Below are positions 44,327 to 53,048 of a stretch of DNA of 64,000 bases, one piece after another. Each line of letters opens with the position of its first letter. Within the stretch, counting starts at the first letter, position 1. Both the position numbers and the translations under genes were made by a program. This stretch comes from Phycisphaeraceae bacterium (GTDB lineage: Bacteria > Planctomycetota > Phycisphaerae > Phycisphaerales > UBA1924), in NCBI GenBank assembly GCA_019636655.1, contig JAHBXB010000004.1, positions 220,397-284,396 on the forward strand. Direction: 5' to 3'. The notes beneath the pieces were generated by a model that had not been told where the DNA came from, did no database searches, and worked only from the letters and a program-made list of their open reading frames with translations.

Positions 44327-46399
44327 ATGACCACAAGCCCATCACAGCCGGGTCCCTCCGGCGACATCGATTCGGTGCTGAACGAGACACGTCTCTTTCA
44401 GCCGCCCTCCGCGGCGGAACTCGGCCTTCCCGGCGGTGCCCAGTGGCTCGTCCCATCGATCGGCGCCTACCGAGAGATGCACCGCCGGTCGATCGAGCAG
44501 CCGGGCGAGTTCTGGGGGTCGATCGCGAAGGAACTGCACTGGTTCACGCCGTGGACGTCGGTTGTTTCGTGGAGCCCGCCGGATGCCCGCTGGTTCGACG
44601 GCGCGACAACCAACATCGCGTACAACTGCCTCGAGCGACAGATCCAAGCGGGTCTCGGCGACCGGACGGCGATCCTGTGGGAAGGCGAGCCCGTGGGGCC
44701 CTCCGGGCCCGAGGTTCGACGCCTCTCGTACCGAGATTTGCTGTGCGAATCATCGAAGCTGGCGAACGCGCTCAAGGCGATGGGAGTCCGAAAGGGTCAG
44801 GTCGTCACAATCTATATGGGCATGGTGCCGGAACTGCCGATCGCGCTGCTCGCCTGTGCGCGCATCGGGGCGCCGCATTCGGTCATCTTCGGCGGGTTCA
44901 GCGCGCACGCGATCGCCGACCGGCTGACCGATGCCTCATCGAGGACCGTGATCACGTGCGACGGGGCGTGGCGCCGCGGCAAGGTGGTCCCGCTGAAGGA
45001 GAACGTCGACGCGGCGGTCTCGCAACTCGAGAAGGCCAAGCCCGGCGCCGCCGCGGTGGACCACGTGATCTGCCTGAAGCGGTGCGGCAACACCGTGGAG
45101 TGGAACGCCGGCCGAGACCGCTGGTGGCACGACGTGGTGGACAAGGCGTCCGATCAATGCCCTGCCGAGCGGATGAACAGCGAGGACATGCTGTTCCTTC
45201 TGTACACATCCGGTTCGACCGGCAAGCCCAAGGGGATCGTGCACACCACGGGCGGGTACATGGTGCACGTGTACGCGACAGCGAAGTACGCATGGAACTT
45301 CGGCGATCCGGCCGGAGCCGGTGGCGATGCACCGCTGTACTGGTGCACCGCCGATATCGGCTGGGTCACCGGCCACTCCTACATCCTTTACGGCATCCTC
45401 CCCAACCGCGTGACTTCGTTGATGTTCGAGGGGGCGCCGAACTTCCCCGCCGAGGATCGCTTCTGGGACATCGTCGAGCGGCACCGGGTGACGCATTTCT
45501 ATACCGCGCCGACCGCGATCCGCGCGTTCATGAAGTGGGGCGAGAAGCACCCGAAGAAGCACGACCTGTCCTCGCTCCGCATCCTCGGAACGGTCGGCGA
45601 GCCGATCAATCCCGAGGCCTGGATGTGGTACCGGGAGCACATCGGCGCGGACCGCTGCCCGATCGTCGATACGTGGTGGCAGACCGAGACAGGCGGATTC
45701 ATGATCGCGCCGCTGCCCGGCGCGATGCCCACCAAGCCCGGCTCGTGCACGCTCCCGTTCTTCGGCGTCGACGCCGCGGTCGTCAACGAACAGGGCCACG
45801 AGGTCGGCGCAAACAAGGGCGGCCTGCTGGTCATCCGCCGGCCGTGGCCGGGGATTATCCGCGGCGTCCACGGCGACCGCGACCGGTTCGTGCAGACCTA
45901 CTTCTCGCGAGTCCGCGATCCGGCGACCGGCCAGGCGTACTACTTCACAGGCGATGGGGCGCGGCGCGACGCCGACGGCTACTTCTGGGTCATGGGCCGT
46001 ATCGACGACGTCATCAACGTCGCGGGCCATCGGCTTGGGACGATGGAGATCGAATCGGCGCTGGTGTCGCATCCGGCTGTGGTCGAGGCCGCGGTCGTCG
46101 GGATGCCCCACGACATCAAGGGCACCGGCATCGCGGCGTTTGTGACGCTCGGATCCGGGCAGAGGGCCGGGGAGGACCTTCGCGCTGCCCTGCTCGAGCA
46201 CGTCAGCCGCGAGATCGGCCCAATCGCCCGGCCCGATTCGATCCGTTTCACCGACGCCCTGCCGAAGACGCGGTCCGGCAAGATCATGCGGCGGCTGCTG
46301 CGCGATATTGCGTCCGGCGTCGAGAACATCCGGCAGGATACGACCACGCTGGAGGACTACTCGATCCTCGCGAAACTCAGGGGTGACGACGAATCGTGA
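44327..46399 (+). CDS. acsA: acetate--CoA ligase (acetyl-CoA synthetase)
   Basis: Activates acetate via acetyl-AMP to acetyl-CoA; cytoplasmic. 690 residues, typical of the family. Motifs: FWGSIAKELHWFTPW at the N-terminus, the P-loop-like LLYTSGSTGKPKGIVHTTGG, then WCTADIGWVTGHSYILYG, VDTWWQTETGGFMIAPLPGA and the hinge TGDGARRDADGYFWVMGRID. The C-terminal KTRSGKIMRRLLRDI carries the catalytic, acetylation-regulated lysine. A propionate preference cannot be excluded from sequence. GGGGAG precedes the ATG at 44327. Confidence 0.93.
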   Translation: MTTSPSQPGPSGDIDSVLNETRLFQPPSAAELGLPGGAQWLVPSIGAYREMHRRSIEQPGEFWGSIAKELHWFTPWTSVVSWSPPDARWFDGATTNIAYNCLERQIQAGLGDRTAILWEGEPVGPSGPEVRRLSYRDLLCESSKLANALKAMGVRKGQVVTIYMGMVPELPIALLACARIGAPHSVIFGGFSAHAIADRLTDASSRTVITCDGAWRRGKVVPLKENVDAAVSQLEKAKPGAAAVDHVICLKRCGNTVEWNAGRDRWWHDVVDKASDQCPAERMNSEDMLFLLYTSGSTGKPKGIVHTTGGYMVHVYATAKYAWNFGDPAGAGGDAPLYWCTADIGWVTGHSYILYGILPNRVTSLMFEGAPNFPAEDRFWDIVERHRVTHFYTAPTAIRAFMKWGEKHPKKHDLSSLRILGTVGEPINPEAWMWYREHIGADRCPIVDTWWQTETGGFMIAPLPGAMPTKPGSCTLPFFGVDAAVVNEQGHEVGANKGGLLVIRRPWPGIIRGVHGDRDRFVQTYFSRVRDPATGQAYYFTGDGARRDADGYFWVMGRIDDVINVAGHRLGTMEIESALVSHPAVVEAAVVGMPHDIKGTGIAAFVTLGSGQRAGEDLRAALLEHVSREIGPIARPDSIRFTDALPKTRSGKIMRRLLRDIASGVENIRQDTTTLEDYSILAKLRGDDES

Positions 46400-46515
46400 C
46401 CCGCGACGCACCGCTTCGGCACAGAGAATACAGTCGGGCACGAGGGCGTTGACCGATGTGCACGCCGATCGTCGCCCGGCAGCCCCGTCCAGCAGATCAG
46501 CAACAGGAGATCGAA

Positions 46516-47232
46516 ATGCTCACCCGTCACGCCGCAGTTCTCATCGCCTCGCTCTGCGCCACGGCCGGCGCGATCGCTCTCGGAACGCCCACGGTGGATC
46601 GCCCTGAACAGGCGCAGGTCACCGAGAAGCAGCCCGCCGCGCCCGCGGCCGCGGACCCGGCAAAGGAGGCCCCGGCGCCTGCGGTGGCAAAGGTCGTCTA
46701 CGTCAAGATGGCGACCTCCAAGGGCAACATCATCATCGAACTCAACGAGGAGAAGGCGCCGATCTCCACCGCGAACTTCCTCTCGTATGTCGACAAGGAT
46801 TTCTACAACGGAACGATCTTCCACCGCGTGATGGACGGCTTCATGATCCAGGGAGGCGGGTTTACGCCCGACATGGAGCAGAAGGCCACTGACAAGCCGA
46901 TCAAGAACGAGTGGAAGAACGGCCTGAAGAACGTGCGGGGATCGATCGCGATGGCACGCACAAACGTGGCCGACTCAGCGACGAGCCAGTTCTTCATCAA
47001 CGTCCAGGACAATCCGGGCCTGGATGCCCCCAACGACGGCGCCGCCTACGCGGTCTTCGGCAAGGTTGTCGCCGGAATGGATGTGGTCGACGCCATTAAG
47101 TCCGTCGAGACCACCACCAAGCGACCGCACGCCAACGTTCCAGTCGAGCCGATCACGATCAACTCCGTCACGAGGCTCACCCCCGAGCAGGCGGCGGAGA
47201 TCATCAAGGGCGGCGCGGCGACGAAGAAGTAG
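46516..47232 (+). CDS. exported peptidyl-prolyl isomerase, cyclophilin type
   Basis: 238 residues from the ATG at 46516 with AGGAGA upstream. A signal peptide (RHAAVLIASLCATAGAIALG) and a Pro/Ala linker precede a bacterial cyclophilin core: [40 protein letters not shown] with the catalytic Arg in FHRV, the RGSIAMAR strand, SATSQFFINV and [19 protein letters not shown]. It should speed proline isomerisation in the periplasm. A very similar cytoplasmic copy lies at 48254, with an outer-membrane gene between. Confidence 0.93.
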   Translation: MLTRHAAVLIASLCATAGAIALGTPTVDRPEQAQVTEKQPAAPAAADPAKEAPAPAVAKVVYVKMATSKGNIIIELNEEKAPISTANFLSYVDKDFYNGTIFHRVMDGFMIQGGGFTPDMEQKATDKPIKNEWKNGLKNVRGSIAMARTNVADSATSQFFINVQDNPGLDAPNDGAAYAVFGKVVAGMDVVDAIKSVETTTKRPHANVPVEPITINSVTRLTPEQAAEIIKGGAATKK

Positions 47233-47306
47233 CTCTGACACAGGCTTCATACCGGCCGGGGGGCGAGGCTTCGCGTTCACAACGGGATGAACGAAGGAGG
47301 TTGCGG

Positions 47307-48212
47307 ATGCTTCGGAGTATCGGGCTTGTGGCCGCGTTGTCGCTCGCCTCGCCGGCCTTTGCCGGCGAAACGGATTGGCTGGCCGACCTGCTGCCCGCGT
47401 GGTTCGACCAGGATCCCCCGGCCAGCGCCGCAGAACCAAGCTCCCCCCCGGAGGCGATCCCGAGCGCCAGCGGGGATCGCGACAGCAACAGCAACCTGGC
47501 CCGGCAGGCGCAGAATCCGGTCGCCAACCTGATCAGCCTTCCCTTCCAGAACAACATCAACTTCGGCGTCGGACCGGACAACGACATTCAGAATGTCCTG
47601 AACATCCAGCCGGTCATCCCGTTCCACCTGAGCGAGGATCTCAACCTGATCACGCGGACGATCCTGCCGGTGATCTACCAGCCCAAGCCGCTGCCCGATG
47701 ACGATTACGAGTTCGGCCTGGGCGACATCGTTTTCTCGATGTTCCTGTCCCCGGCGAAAGCGAGCAAGTTCATCTGGGGCGCCGGTCCCGTGTTCCTCTT
47801 CCCCTCGGCGACATCCGATTCGCTGGGAAGTGGCAAGTGGGGCGCCGGCCCGACGGTTGTCGGCCTGTACATGGACGGTCCATGGGTAGTCGGGGCCCTG
47901 GTCAACAACATCTGGTCGTTCGCAGGCGAGAGCGATCGCGCCAGCGTCAACTCGATGACGCTCCAGCCCTTCGTCAACTACAACCTGCACGACGGCTGGT
48001 ACCTGACCAGTTCGCCGATCATCACCGCAAACTGGCAGGCCGACGACGATGACCGCTGGATCGTTCCGCTTGGCGGCGGGTTCGGCAAGATCTTCCACAT
48101 CGGCGACCAGCCGATCAACGCCTCCGTCCAGGCGTACGGCAATGTAGTCACTCCTGACAACGGTCCGGACTGGACGCTGCGGGTCCAGTTCCAGCTTCTT
48201 TTTCCAGAATAG
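47307..48212 (+). CDS. predicted outer-membrane beta-barrel transporter-like protein
   Basis: 301 residues. The ATG at 47307 is preferred to the TTG at 47301 since AAGGAGG stands at the right distance. The signal peptide is [19 protein letters not shown]. After a low-complexity linker come alternating strands: [54 protein letters not shown], a [12 protein letters not shown] segment and a C-terminal [11 protein letters not shown] ending near Phe/Glu. This pattern matches proteins often labelled neuromedin U or MetA-pathway transporters. It is sandwiched between two cyclophilin genes, perhaps a folding client or operon partner. Confidence 0.72.
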   Translation: MLRSIGLVAALSLASPAFAGETDWLADLLPAWFDQDPPASAAEPSSPPEAIPSASGDRDSNSNLARQAQNPVANLISLPFQNNINFGVGPDNDIQNVLNIQPVIPFHLSEDLNLITRTILPVIYQPKPLPDDDYEFGLGDIVFSMFLSPAKASKFIWGAGPVFLFPSATSDSLGSGKWGAGPTVVGLYMDGPWVVGALVNNIWSFAGESDRASVNSMTLQPFVNYNLHDGWYLTSSPIITANWQADDDDRWIVPLGGGFGKIFHIGDQPINASVQAYGNVVTPDNGPDWTLRVQFQLLFPE

Positions 48213-48253
48213 AACCGCGAGCCGCGGCTCGCCCCGCCCCGAAAGGCTCAGCC

Positions 48254-48778
48254 ATGTCCGACCTCATCAAGTTCACCACGTCTTTTGGCGACATCGTCGT
48301 CCGGGTTGACGCCGCCAAGGCCCCGGTGTCGTCCAAGAACTTCCTCGCATACGTCGACAAGGGCCACTACAACGGCACGATCTTCCATCGCGTGATCTCC
48401 AACTTCATGGTGCAGGGCGGCGGCTTCACCCCCGACATGAAGCAGAAGCCCACTGACGCCCCAATCATCAACGAATGGCACAACGGCCTCAAGAACACCC
48501 GCGGCACGCTCGCCATGGCCCGGTTGGGCGGCAAGCCTGACTCGGCCACCTGCCAGTTCTTCATCAACGTCGTTGACAACAGCTTCCTTGACCAGGCCCA
48601 GGCCGATGGCGCGGCGTATGCCGTCTTCGGCAAGGTGGTCTCGGGGATGGAGGTCGTCGACCAGATCCGCGCCGTGAAGACCACGACCCGTGGCGGCATG
48701 CAGGACGTCCCGACGACCGCTGTTGTCATGACCTCTGTGAGCCGCGTTCCCACCGATGAGGCAGCGAAATTCATCTAA
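48254..48778 (+). CDS. cytoplasmic peptidyl-prolyl isomerase, cyclophilin type
   Basis: 174 residues without a signal peptide: [20 protein letters not shown] starts directly in the fold. It keeps the cyclophilin active-site region, with [47 protein letters not shown] and [20 protein letters not shown]. It is closely similar to the exported copy at 46516 over the whole core. The ribosome site AAAGG lies in the short gap after the outer-membrane gene, so it may belong to the same transcript. Confidence 0.93.
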   Translation: MSDLIKFTTSFGDIVVRVDAAKAPVSSKNFLAYVDKGHYNGTIFHRVISNFMVQGGGFTPDMKQKPTDAPIINEWHNGLKNTRGTLAMARLGGKPDSATCQFFINVVDNSFLDQAQADGAAYAVFGKVVSGMEVVDQIRAVKTTTRGGMQDVPTTAVVMTSVSRVPTDEAAKFI

Positions 48779-48915
48779 ACGATGCGGTGTTTGCGTAGAG
48801 TACGTGATTTCCTTTGAGAAACTCGGGTAAATACCAAAGAAATGCTGCCGCGATACGCGTTAGAATCCAGGAGTCGCCGTCGAGGAGCGGGAATCACTGA
48901 GTTTTCCCCTAGGCC

Positions 48916-50625
48916 ATGAGTCTTCGGCGATCCGACCGAGATCGAAGCGTCAAGCGATCTCGTTCGGATAGGGCAGCAAATCCAGTGGATCGAGTGCGAC
49001 CAGGAATGTCGAACGGCGCGGCCGCTGGCCGCGTCAGAAGTGGCCCATCACGTGTGGTCACAGCGAGCGGCGCCCCCATCGCCGTAGCCGGATTTTATCC
49101 GGCCGCTGATGTATGCGCCGATCTTGCCGCGGCGCCACAGGGACTCACTGCCGCAGTCTTCGATGCCCTGCCGATCCGATTGGTGATCCTTGATTCCGAA
49201 GGCGGGATACGTGCGACAAACCGTCAGTGGCGGGATTTTGTCCTGCGATGCGGCCTGACCGCAGACCGGGCTCGCCCGGGCACGAACTATCTCGCCCTCT
49301 GCGAAGCGGCCGCAGCCCACGGCGAGCCCGCAGGAGAGATCTCTTCCGCCGTGCTGCGCGAGGTGCTGGAGAGAAGGCGAGCCGAGGCCGAGGCCGAGTA
49401 CTCCTACCGGATCGACGGCGAGTACCGCTGGTACCTGATCAGGGCGTGGCGACTCGGCGATCACCATGTGCTCGTCGCGCACCACGATATCACCCGCTAC
49501 AAGCGTCTCGAGATGGCGCTGCGGAACAGCGAGACGAGGTACCGGTCGATCGTTGATACGGCGCACGAGGGGATCTGGCTCATCGACCACCAGGCTCGGA
49601 CCACGCTCGTCAACGCGCGCATGGCGGAGATGCTCGGGCACACCCCGGACTCGATGCTCGGCCGTCCGTTGTGGGAGTTCATGGACGATGCCGCGTGCGC
49701 CGAGGCGCGCAGGCACTTCGATCATCGACGGGAAGGAGTACGGGAACGCCACGACTTCCGGTTCATTACACGTGCCGGCGACGACCTGTGGACCAGCTGC
49801 TCGACGAGCCCCATCTTCGACGATTCCGGTCGGTTTGCCGGAGCGATCGCCATGGTGACGGACGTCACGCGGCAGCGGGCCGCCGAGCAGCGGTCACGGG
49901 CGATCGAGACCGAGATGACGCAGGTCTCGAGGCTGTCGATCGCCGGGGAGATGGCCGCGGAGATCGCCCACGAGATCAACCAGCCCCTCGCCGCGATCGC
50001 GACCTACCTGCAGGCGGCGAAGAACCACCTCGCAAGCACAGGCGATGCCCCCGGCGGCGCCGCGGAGAACGTCGAAAAGGCCCTTCAGCAGGCTCTTCGC
50101 GCCGGCGACGTCGTCCGCAATCTCACCGCGTTTGTCCGGCACCGATCCCACCGCCACGAGCCCGTCTCGATCGCCGAGGTCCTCGGTGAGATCGAGATGC
50201 TCGCCGAAGCAGCGGGCGGCGACGGCATCATGGTCCGCATGTGCATCGCGCCGTTACTCGCCCGGGTCCAGATCGACAAGGTCCAGATCCAGCAGGTCGT
50301 GCTCAACCTCGTGCGCAACGCGGCGGATTCCTGCAGGGCCCTTCCCGGTGGCCCCCCCGCGGATACCGAGATCATCGTTCGTGCAGAGGCGAGCGGCGAT
50401 TCGGTCGTAGTGTCCGTTACCGACTACGGGGTCGGTTTGGCGGGTGTCGACGCCAGCAGGCTGTTCCACGCGTTCTATACCACCAAGCCGAACGGCATGG
50501 GCCTGGGGCTCTCGATCAGCAGAACGATCATCGAGTCGCACGCCGGACGCCTTTGGGCCGAGCCCGGTGCCTCCGGCGGCGCGGTGTTTTCATTTACACT
50601 CCCATGCATCTCGGAGAGGCCATGA
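48916..50625 (+). CDS. FixL-like PAS sensor histidine kinase
   Basis: 569 residues, with no membrane helix, so cytoplasmic. A basic N-terminus (~75 residues) leads to two PAS domains (about 78-195 and 203-325). The kinase part has the H-box SIAGEMAAEIAHEINQPLAA with the phospho-acceptor H352, N-box VVLNLVRNAADSC, G1 VSVTDYGVGLA and G2 GMGLGLSISRTI. The AHEINQPLAA form belongs to the FixL/DctB class. Whether PAS1 or PAS2 binds heme cannot be read off. The start at 48916 is the longest; an ATG at 49006 is possible. It overlaps the response regulator gene by ATGA. Confidence 0.9.
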   Translation: MSLRRSDRDRSVKRSRSDRAANPVDRVRPGMSNGAAAGRVRSGPSRVVTASGAPIAVAGFYPAADVCADLAAAPQGLTAAVFDALPIRLVILDSEGGIRATNRQWRDFVLRCGLTADRARPGTNYLALCEAAAAHGEPAGEISSAVLREVLERRRAEAEAEYSYRIDGEYRWYLIRAWRLGDHHVLVAHHDITRYKRLEMALRNSETRYRSIVDTAHEGIWLIDHQARTTLVNARMAEMLGHTPDSMLGRPLWEFMDDAACAEARRHFDHRREGVRERHDFRFITRAGDDLWTSCSTSPIFDDSGRFAGAIAMVTDVTRQRAAEQRSRAIETEMTQVSRLSIAGEMAAEIAHEINQPLAAIATYLQAAKNHLASTGDAPGGAAENVEKALQQALRAGDVVRNLTAFVRHRSHRHEPVSIAEVLGEIEMLAEAAGGDGIMVRMCIAPLLARVQIDKVQIQQVVLNLVRNAADSCRALPGGPPADTEIIVRAEASGDSVVVSVTDYGVGLAGVDASRLFHAFYTTKPNGMGLGLSISRTIIESHAGRLWAEPGASGGAVFSFTLPCISERP

Positions 50626-51263
50626 CGATGCCCGAACCCGCAGATCGACCGACTGTGTTTATCGTGGACGACGACGCCGCAGTCCGCGATTCGCTTTCTT
50701 CGTTGCTCTCATCAGCCGGAATCGCTAGCGCGGGGTTTGCAACGGCCGAGGCGTTCCTCGGCGCGTTCGAAGGGACACGCCCAGGCTGTCTTGTCACCGA
50801 TGTGCGCATGTCGGGCCAGAGCGGGCTTGCGCTGCAGAAGACCCTCGCCGAGCGAGGCGACGACCTGCCGATCATCTTTATCACGGGCTATGCCGATGTC
50901 GCCACAGCGGTCGGTGCGATGAAGGCCGGCGCCCTGGATTTCCTCGAGAAGCCGTTCAACCAGGACCAGTTGCTGTCGAGGATCCGGGAAGCCCTCGCCC
51001 GCGACGCTGAGTCGCGGCGTCGCAAGGGCAGCGCCGCCGACGCCGCCGCACGGCTGGCCCGGCTCACGCGACGCGAAAAGGACATCCTCCGGCGTGTGCT
51101 GGACGGCAAGTCGTCCCGCGAGATCGCCCAGGAAATCTTCCGGACAGAGAAGACCGTCGAGTTCCACCGCCGCAACATCCTGAGGAAGCTCGGCGTTCGC
51201 AAGACAATCCAGGTTCGGGATCTGATCAATGCGGCTGGCCTTCCCCTCGATGCTGAGTCGTAG
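50622..51263 (+). CDS. FixJ-family response regulator
   Basis: 213 residues. Receiver domain with FIVDDDAAVRDSL, phospho-acceptor D60 in LVTDVRMSG, Thr in IIFITGYAD and K110 in FLEKPF. The output is a LuxR-type helix-turn-helix: LTRREKDILRRVLDGKSSRE, IAQEIFRTEKTVEFHRRNIL and RKLGVRKTIQVRDLI. It should be phosphorylated by the kinase encoded upstream, with which it overlaps by four bases (start ATG at 50622 after GGAGAGG), and then activate target promoters. Targets are unknown. Confidence 0.94.
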   Translation: MTMPEPADRPTVFIVDDDAAVRDSLSSLLSSAGIASAGFATAEAFLGAFEGTRPGCLVTDVRMSGQSGLALQKTLAERGDDLPIIFITGYADVATAVGAMKAGALDFLEKPFNQDQLLSRIREALARDAESRRRKGSAADAAARLARLTRREKDILRRVLDGKSSREIAQEIFRTEKTVEFHRRNILRKLGVRKTIQVRDLINAAGLPLDAES

Positions 51264-51290
51264 CACCTACACTCCCGGCGAGGGCCATTC

Positions 51291-51530
51291 ATGCCCACTG
51301 ACCGACGCAGCACGACAACTCCGCAAGGGCCAGCCCCTGCCGACCGCGAGGGTCTGTTGTTCATGCAGGTCGAGAGGCTCGCGCACCACATCCAGGCGAT
51401 CGAGCACGACTACTCGGATCTCCTGAGCGGGCCTCAGGCCGATCTGAACACGGCGCTGCACTGCTGCCGAAAGGTGCTGGACCGTGCGATCGAAGCGCGT
51501 CATCGCCGTGGCTCTGGTCGTTCGCTCTAA
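51291..51530 (+). CDS. small hypothetical protein after the two-component pair
   Basis: 79 residues from the ATG at 51291, about 27 bp after the response regulator stop and preceded by a GGCGAGGG stretch. A polar N-terminus is followed by one amphipathic helix region (LLFMQVERLAHHIQAIEHDY) and a second (DLNTALHCCRKVLDRAIEAR). No family recognised. Its stop overlaps that of mutY on the opposite strand by four bases. The position suggests it is translated with the kinase and regulator, but a chance frame cannot be excluded. Confidence 0.45.
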   Translation: MPTDRRSTTTPQGPAPADREGLLFMQVERLAHHIQAIEHDYSDLLSGPQADLNTALHCCRKVLDRAIEARHRRGSGRSL

Positions 51531-52663
51531 GTCACCGCGGGCCTTTCAGCCAGCTCCTCCAAGACGCGGTTTGCCATGCGCAGGATCTCCGCCTGCAGGC
51601 TCGACAGCGGAAGCCGCAGAGCCTCGCCGATACCGAGCCATCGCCTGGGTTCCCCGAACGTCGCATTGTGATCGACCCGATACACGGCCACGTTGATCAG
51701 GCGGTGACTCGTGTGATGCTCCAACCTGGCCATCGGGCGGACACCCACCGCCTGCAATCTGACGCCCAGCGACCGAGCAAGCGCCACCCGAGTCGGACGC
51801 ACGCCTGTCGACTCCAGGGTCGGCACCTGCCACAGGCCCGCCCACAAACCGCTCGTCGCACGCCGTTCCACAAGGACCCGCGTGGACTCCGGGTCCACGA
51901 TCACCGCGCTGAGGCACCGCACCACGGTCTTCTCCGAGTCCGCGAGCCGCCGCTTCGGTCGAGGGATCTCACCGGTCACGCCCTGCTGCCTCGCCACGCA
52001 CCAGTCCGCGAGCGGACAACCGCCGCACGCGGGCGACTTCGGCGTGCACACCGTAGCCCCCAGCTCCATCAACCCCTCATTGAGCAATGCGGGATCCCCC
52101 GCCGCCGCGACCAGGCCCTCCGCGGCTTTCCACGTCCACTCGACCGTCGCCCGCTTAGATGGGTCAGCGGCCTTGCCGTGGAGCCTGAGGAGAACCCTTG
52201 AGACATTCCCATCAACAATCGGGACCCGCTGGCCAAGTCCGATGGACGCGATCGCGCCGGCGGTGTACCGGCCGACCCCCGGTAGTCGCAGTAAGTCCTG
52301 CATCCGGGGGGGGATGCGGCCAGAGTGCTCACGGGCGATGACGCGGGCTGCCGCCAACAGGTTTCTGGCGCGCCGGTAGTACCCCAGACCAGACCAGAGG
52401 GCCAGCACGTCCTGTTCGTCCGCCGCGGCAAGATCCTCGACGGTCGGGTAGCGGCCAACGAACTCGGTAAAGCGATCGACGACGCGCGACACCTGCGTCT
52501 GCTGGAGCATGGATTCGGAGATGAATGCGTGGTACGGATCGCGCGGCGATCGCCTCCACGGCAGCGGCCTTGCAGCGCGCAAAAACCACGACTCGACCTC
52601 GCGCGAAACACTGCGATTCTCGAGGTTTTTTGCCGAACGTTCGCGAGGCCTCGCTGGCTTCAT
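51527..52663 (-). CDS. mutY: A/G-specific adenine glycosylase
   Basis: Removes adenine mispaired with 8-oxoguanine. 378 residues from the ATG at 52663, which puts the conserved WFLRAARPLPWR about 25 residues in; an ATG at 52678 is equally usable. Helix-hairpin-helix: MQDLLRLPGVGRYTAGAIAS. Catalytic residues are E50 in ISESMLQQTQV and D151 in IVDGNVSRVL. The 4Fe-4S cluster cysteines (C206, C213, C216, C222) have the usual CX6CX2CX5C spacing. The C-terminal Nudix-like domain that reads 8-oxoG follows (SAVIVDPESTRVLVERRATS, HHTSHRLINVAVYR). Convergent with the small gene at 51291. Confidence 0.95.
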   Translation of the reverse strand: MKPARPRERSAKNLENRSVSREVESWFLRAARPLPWRRSPRDPYHAFISESMLQQTQVSRVVDRFTEFVGRYPTVEDLAAADEQDVLALWSGLGYYRRARNLLAAARVIAREHSGRIPPRMQDLLRLPGVGRYTAGAIASIGLGQRVPIVDGNVSRVLLRLHGKAADPSKRATVEWTWKAAEGLVAAAGDPALLNEGLMELGATVCTPKSPACGGCPLADWCVARQQGVTGEIPRPKRRLADSEKTVVRCLSAVIVDPESTRVLVERRATSGLWAGLWQVPTLESTGVRPTRVALARSLGVRLQAVGVRPMARLEHHTSHRLINVAVYRVDHNATFGEPRRWLGIGEALRLPLSSLQAEILRMANRVLEELAERPAVT

Positions 52664-53048
52664 CGGGCCATCGTACATCAAAGGAACGCGCCGAATTCGG
52701 CCACTATTCCCGCCGGCGCACGCATTTACCAATCGGTTGCAGAATTTTGTTTCTCGTCTTCCTGTTAGCGAGGAACCGGGGTGCAACCGGTTGTGAATAT
52801 CGGGTGATCATCGCGGGCGATCCTGCCCGCCGGGAGTGGGGCGGGGTTCGTATTCCGGTGGAAACGCCGGGCGCGGGTGGGTGGGGGGGAAGCCCACACA
52901 TCTCGGGCGGCTTGCCGCCGGGGATCCTCGCGGGGGTTGTGTTCGGGGGTTTGTTCGTCCCAGGCATGATCGGCGGCGTGGTTGGACCGCGCCGTCGCAG
53001 GACCATGGAGTCCGTTCAGCGTTTTTCCGTTCACGGATGGAGGCACAG
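52664..53048. other. 385 bp between mutY and the beta-helix gene
   Basis: Promoter region for two divergent genes. The first ~140 bp are AT-richer; the rest is very GC-rich with several short self-complementary runs. Open frames here read like non-coding GC-rich DNA. The last 15 bases hold GGAGGCACAG, the ribosome site of the next gene. I see no known riboswitch consensus. Confidence 0.4.

Noticed and set aside
48217..48232. Perfect 16-bp palindrome GCGAGCCGCGGCTCGC after the outer-membrane gene
   Set aside because: No T run follows, and a palindrome of this kind is expected by chance at this GC content; not called a terminator.
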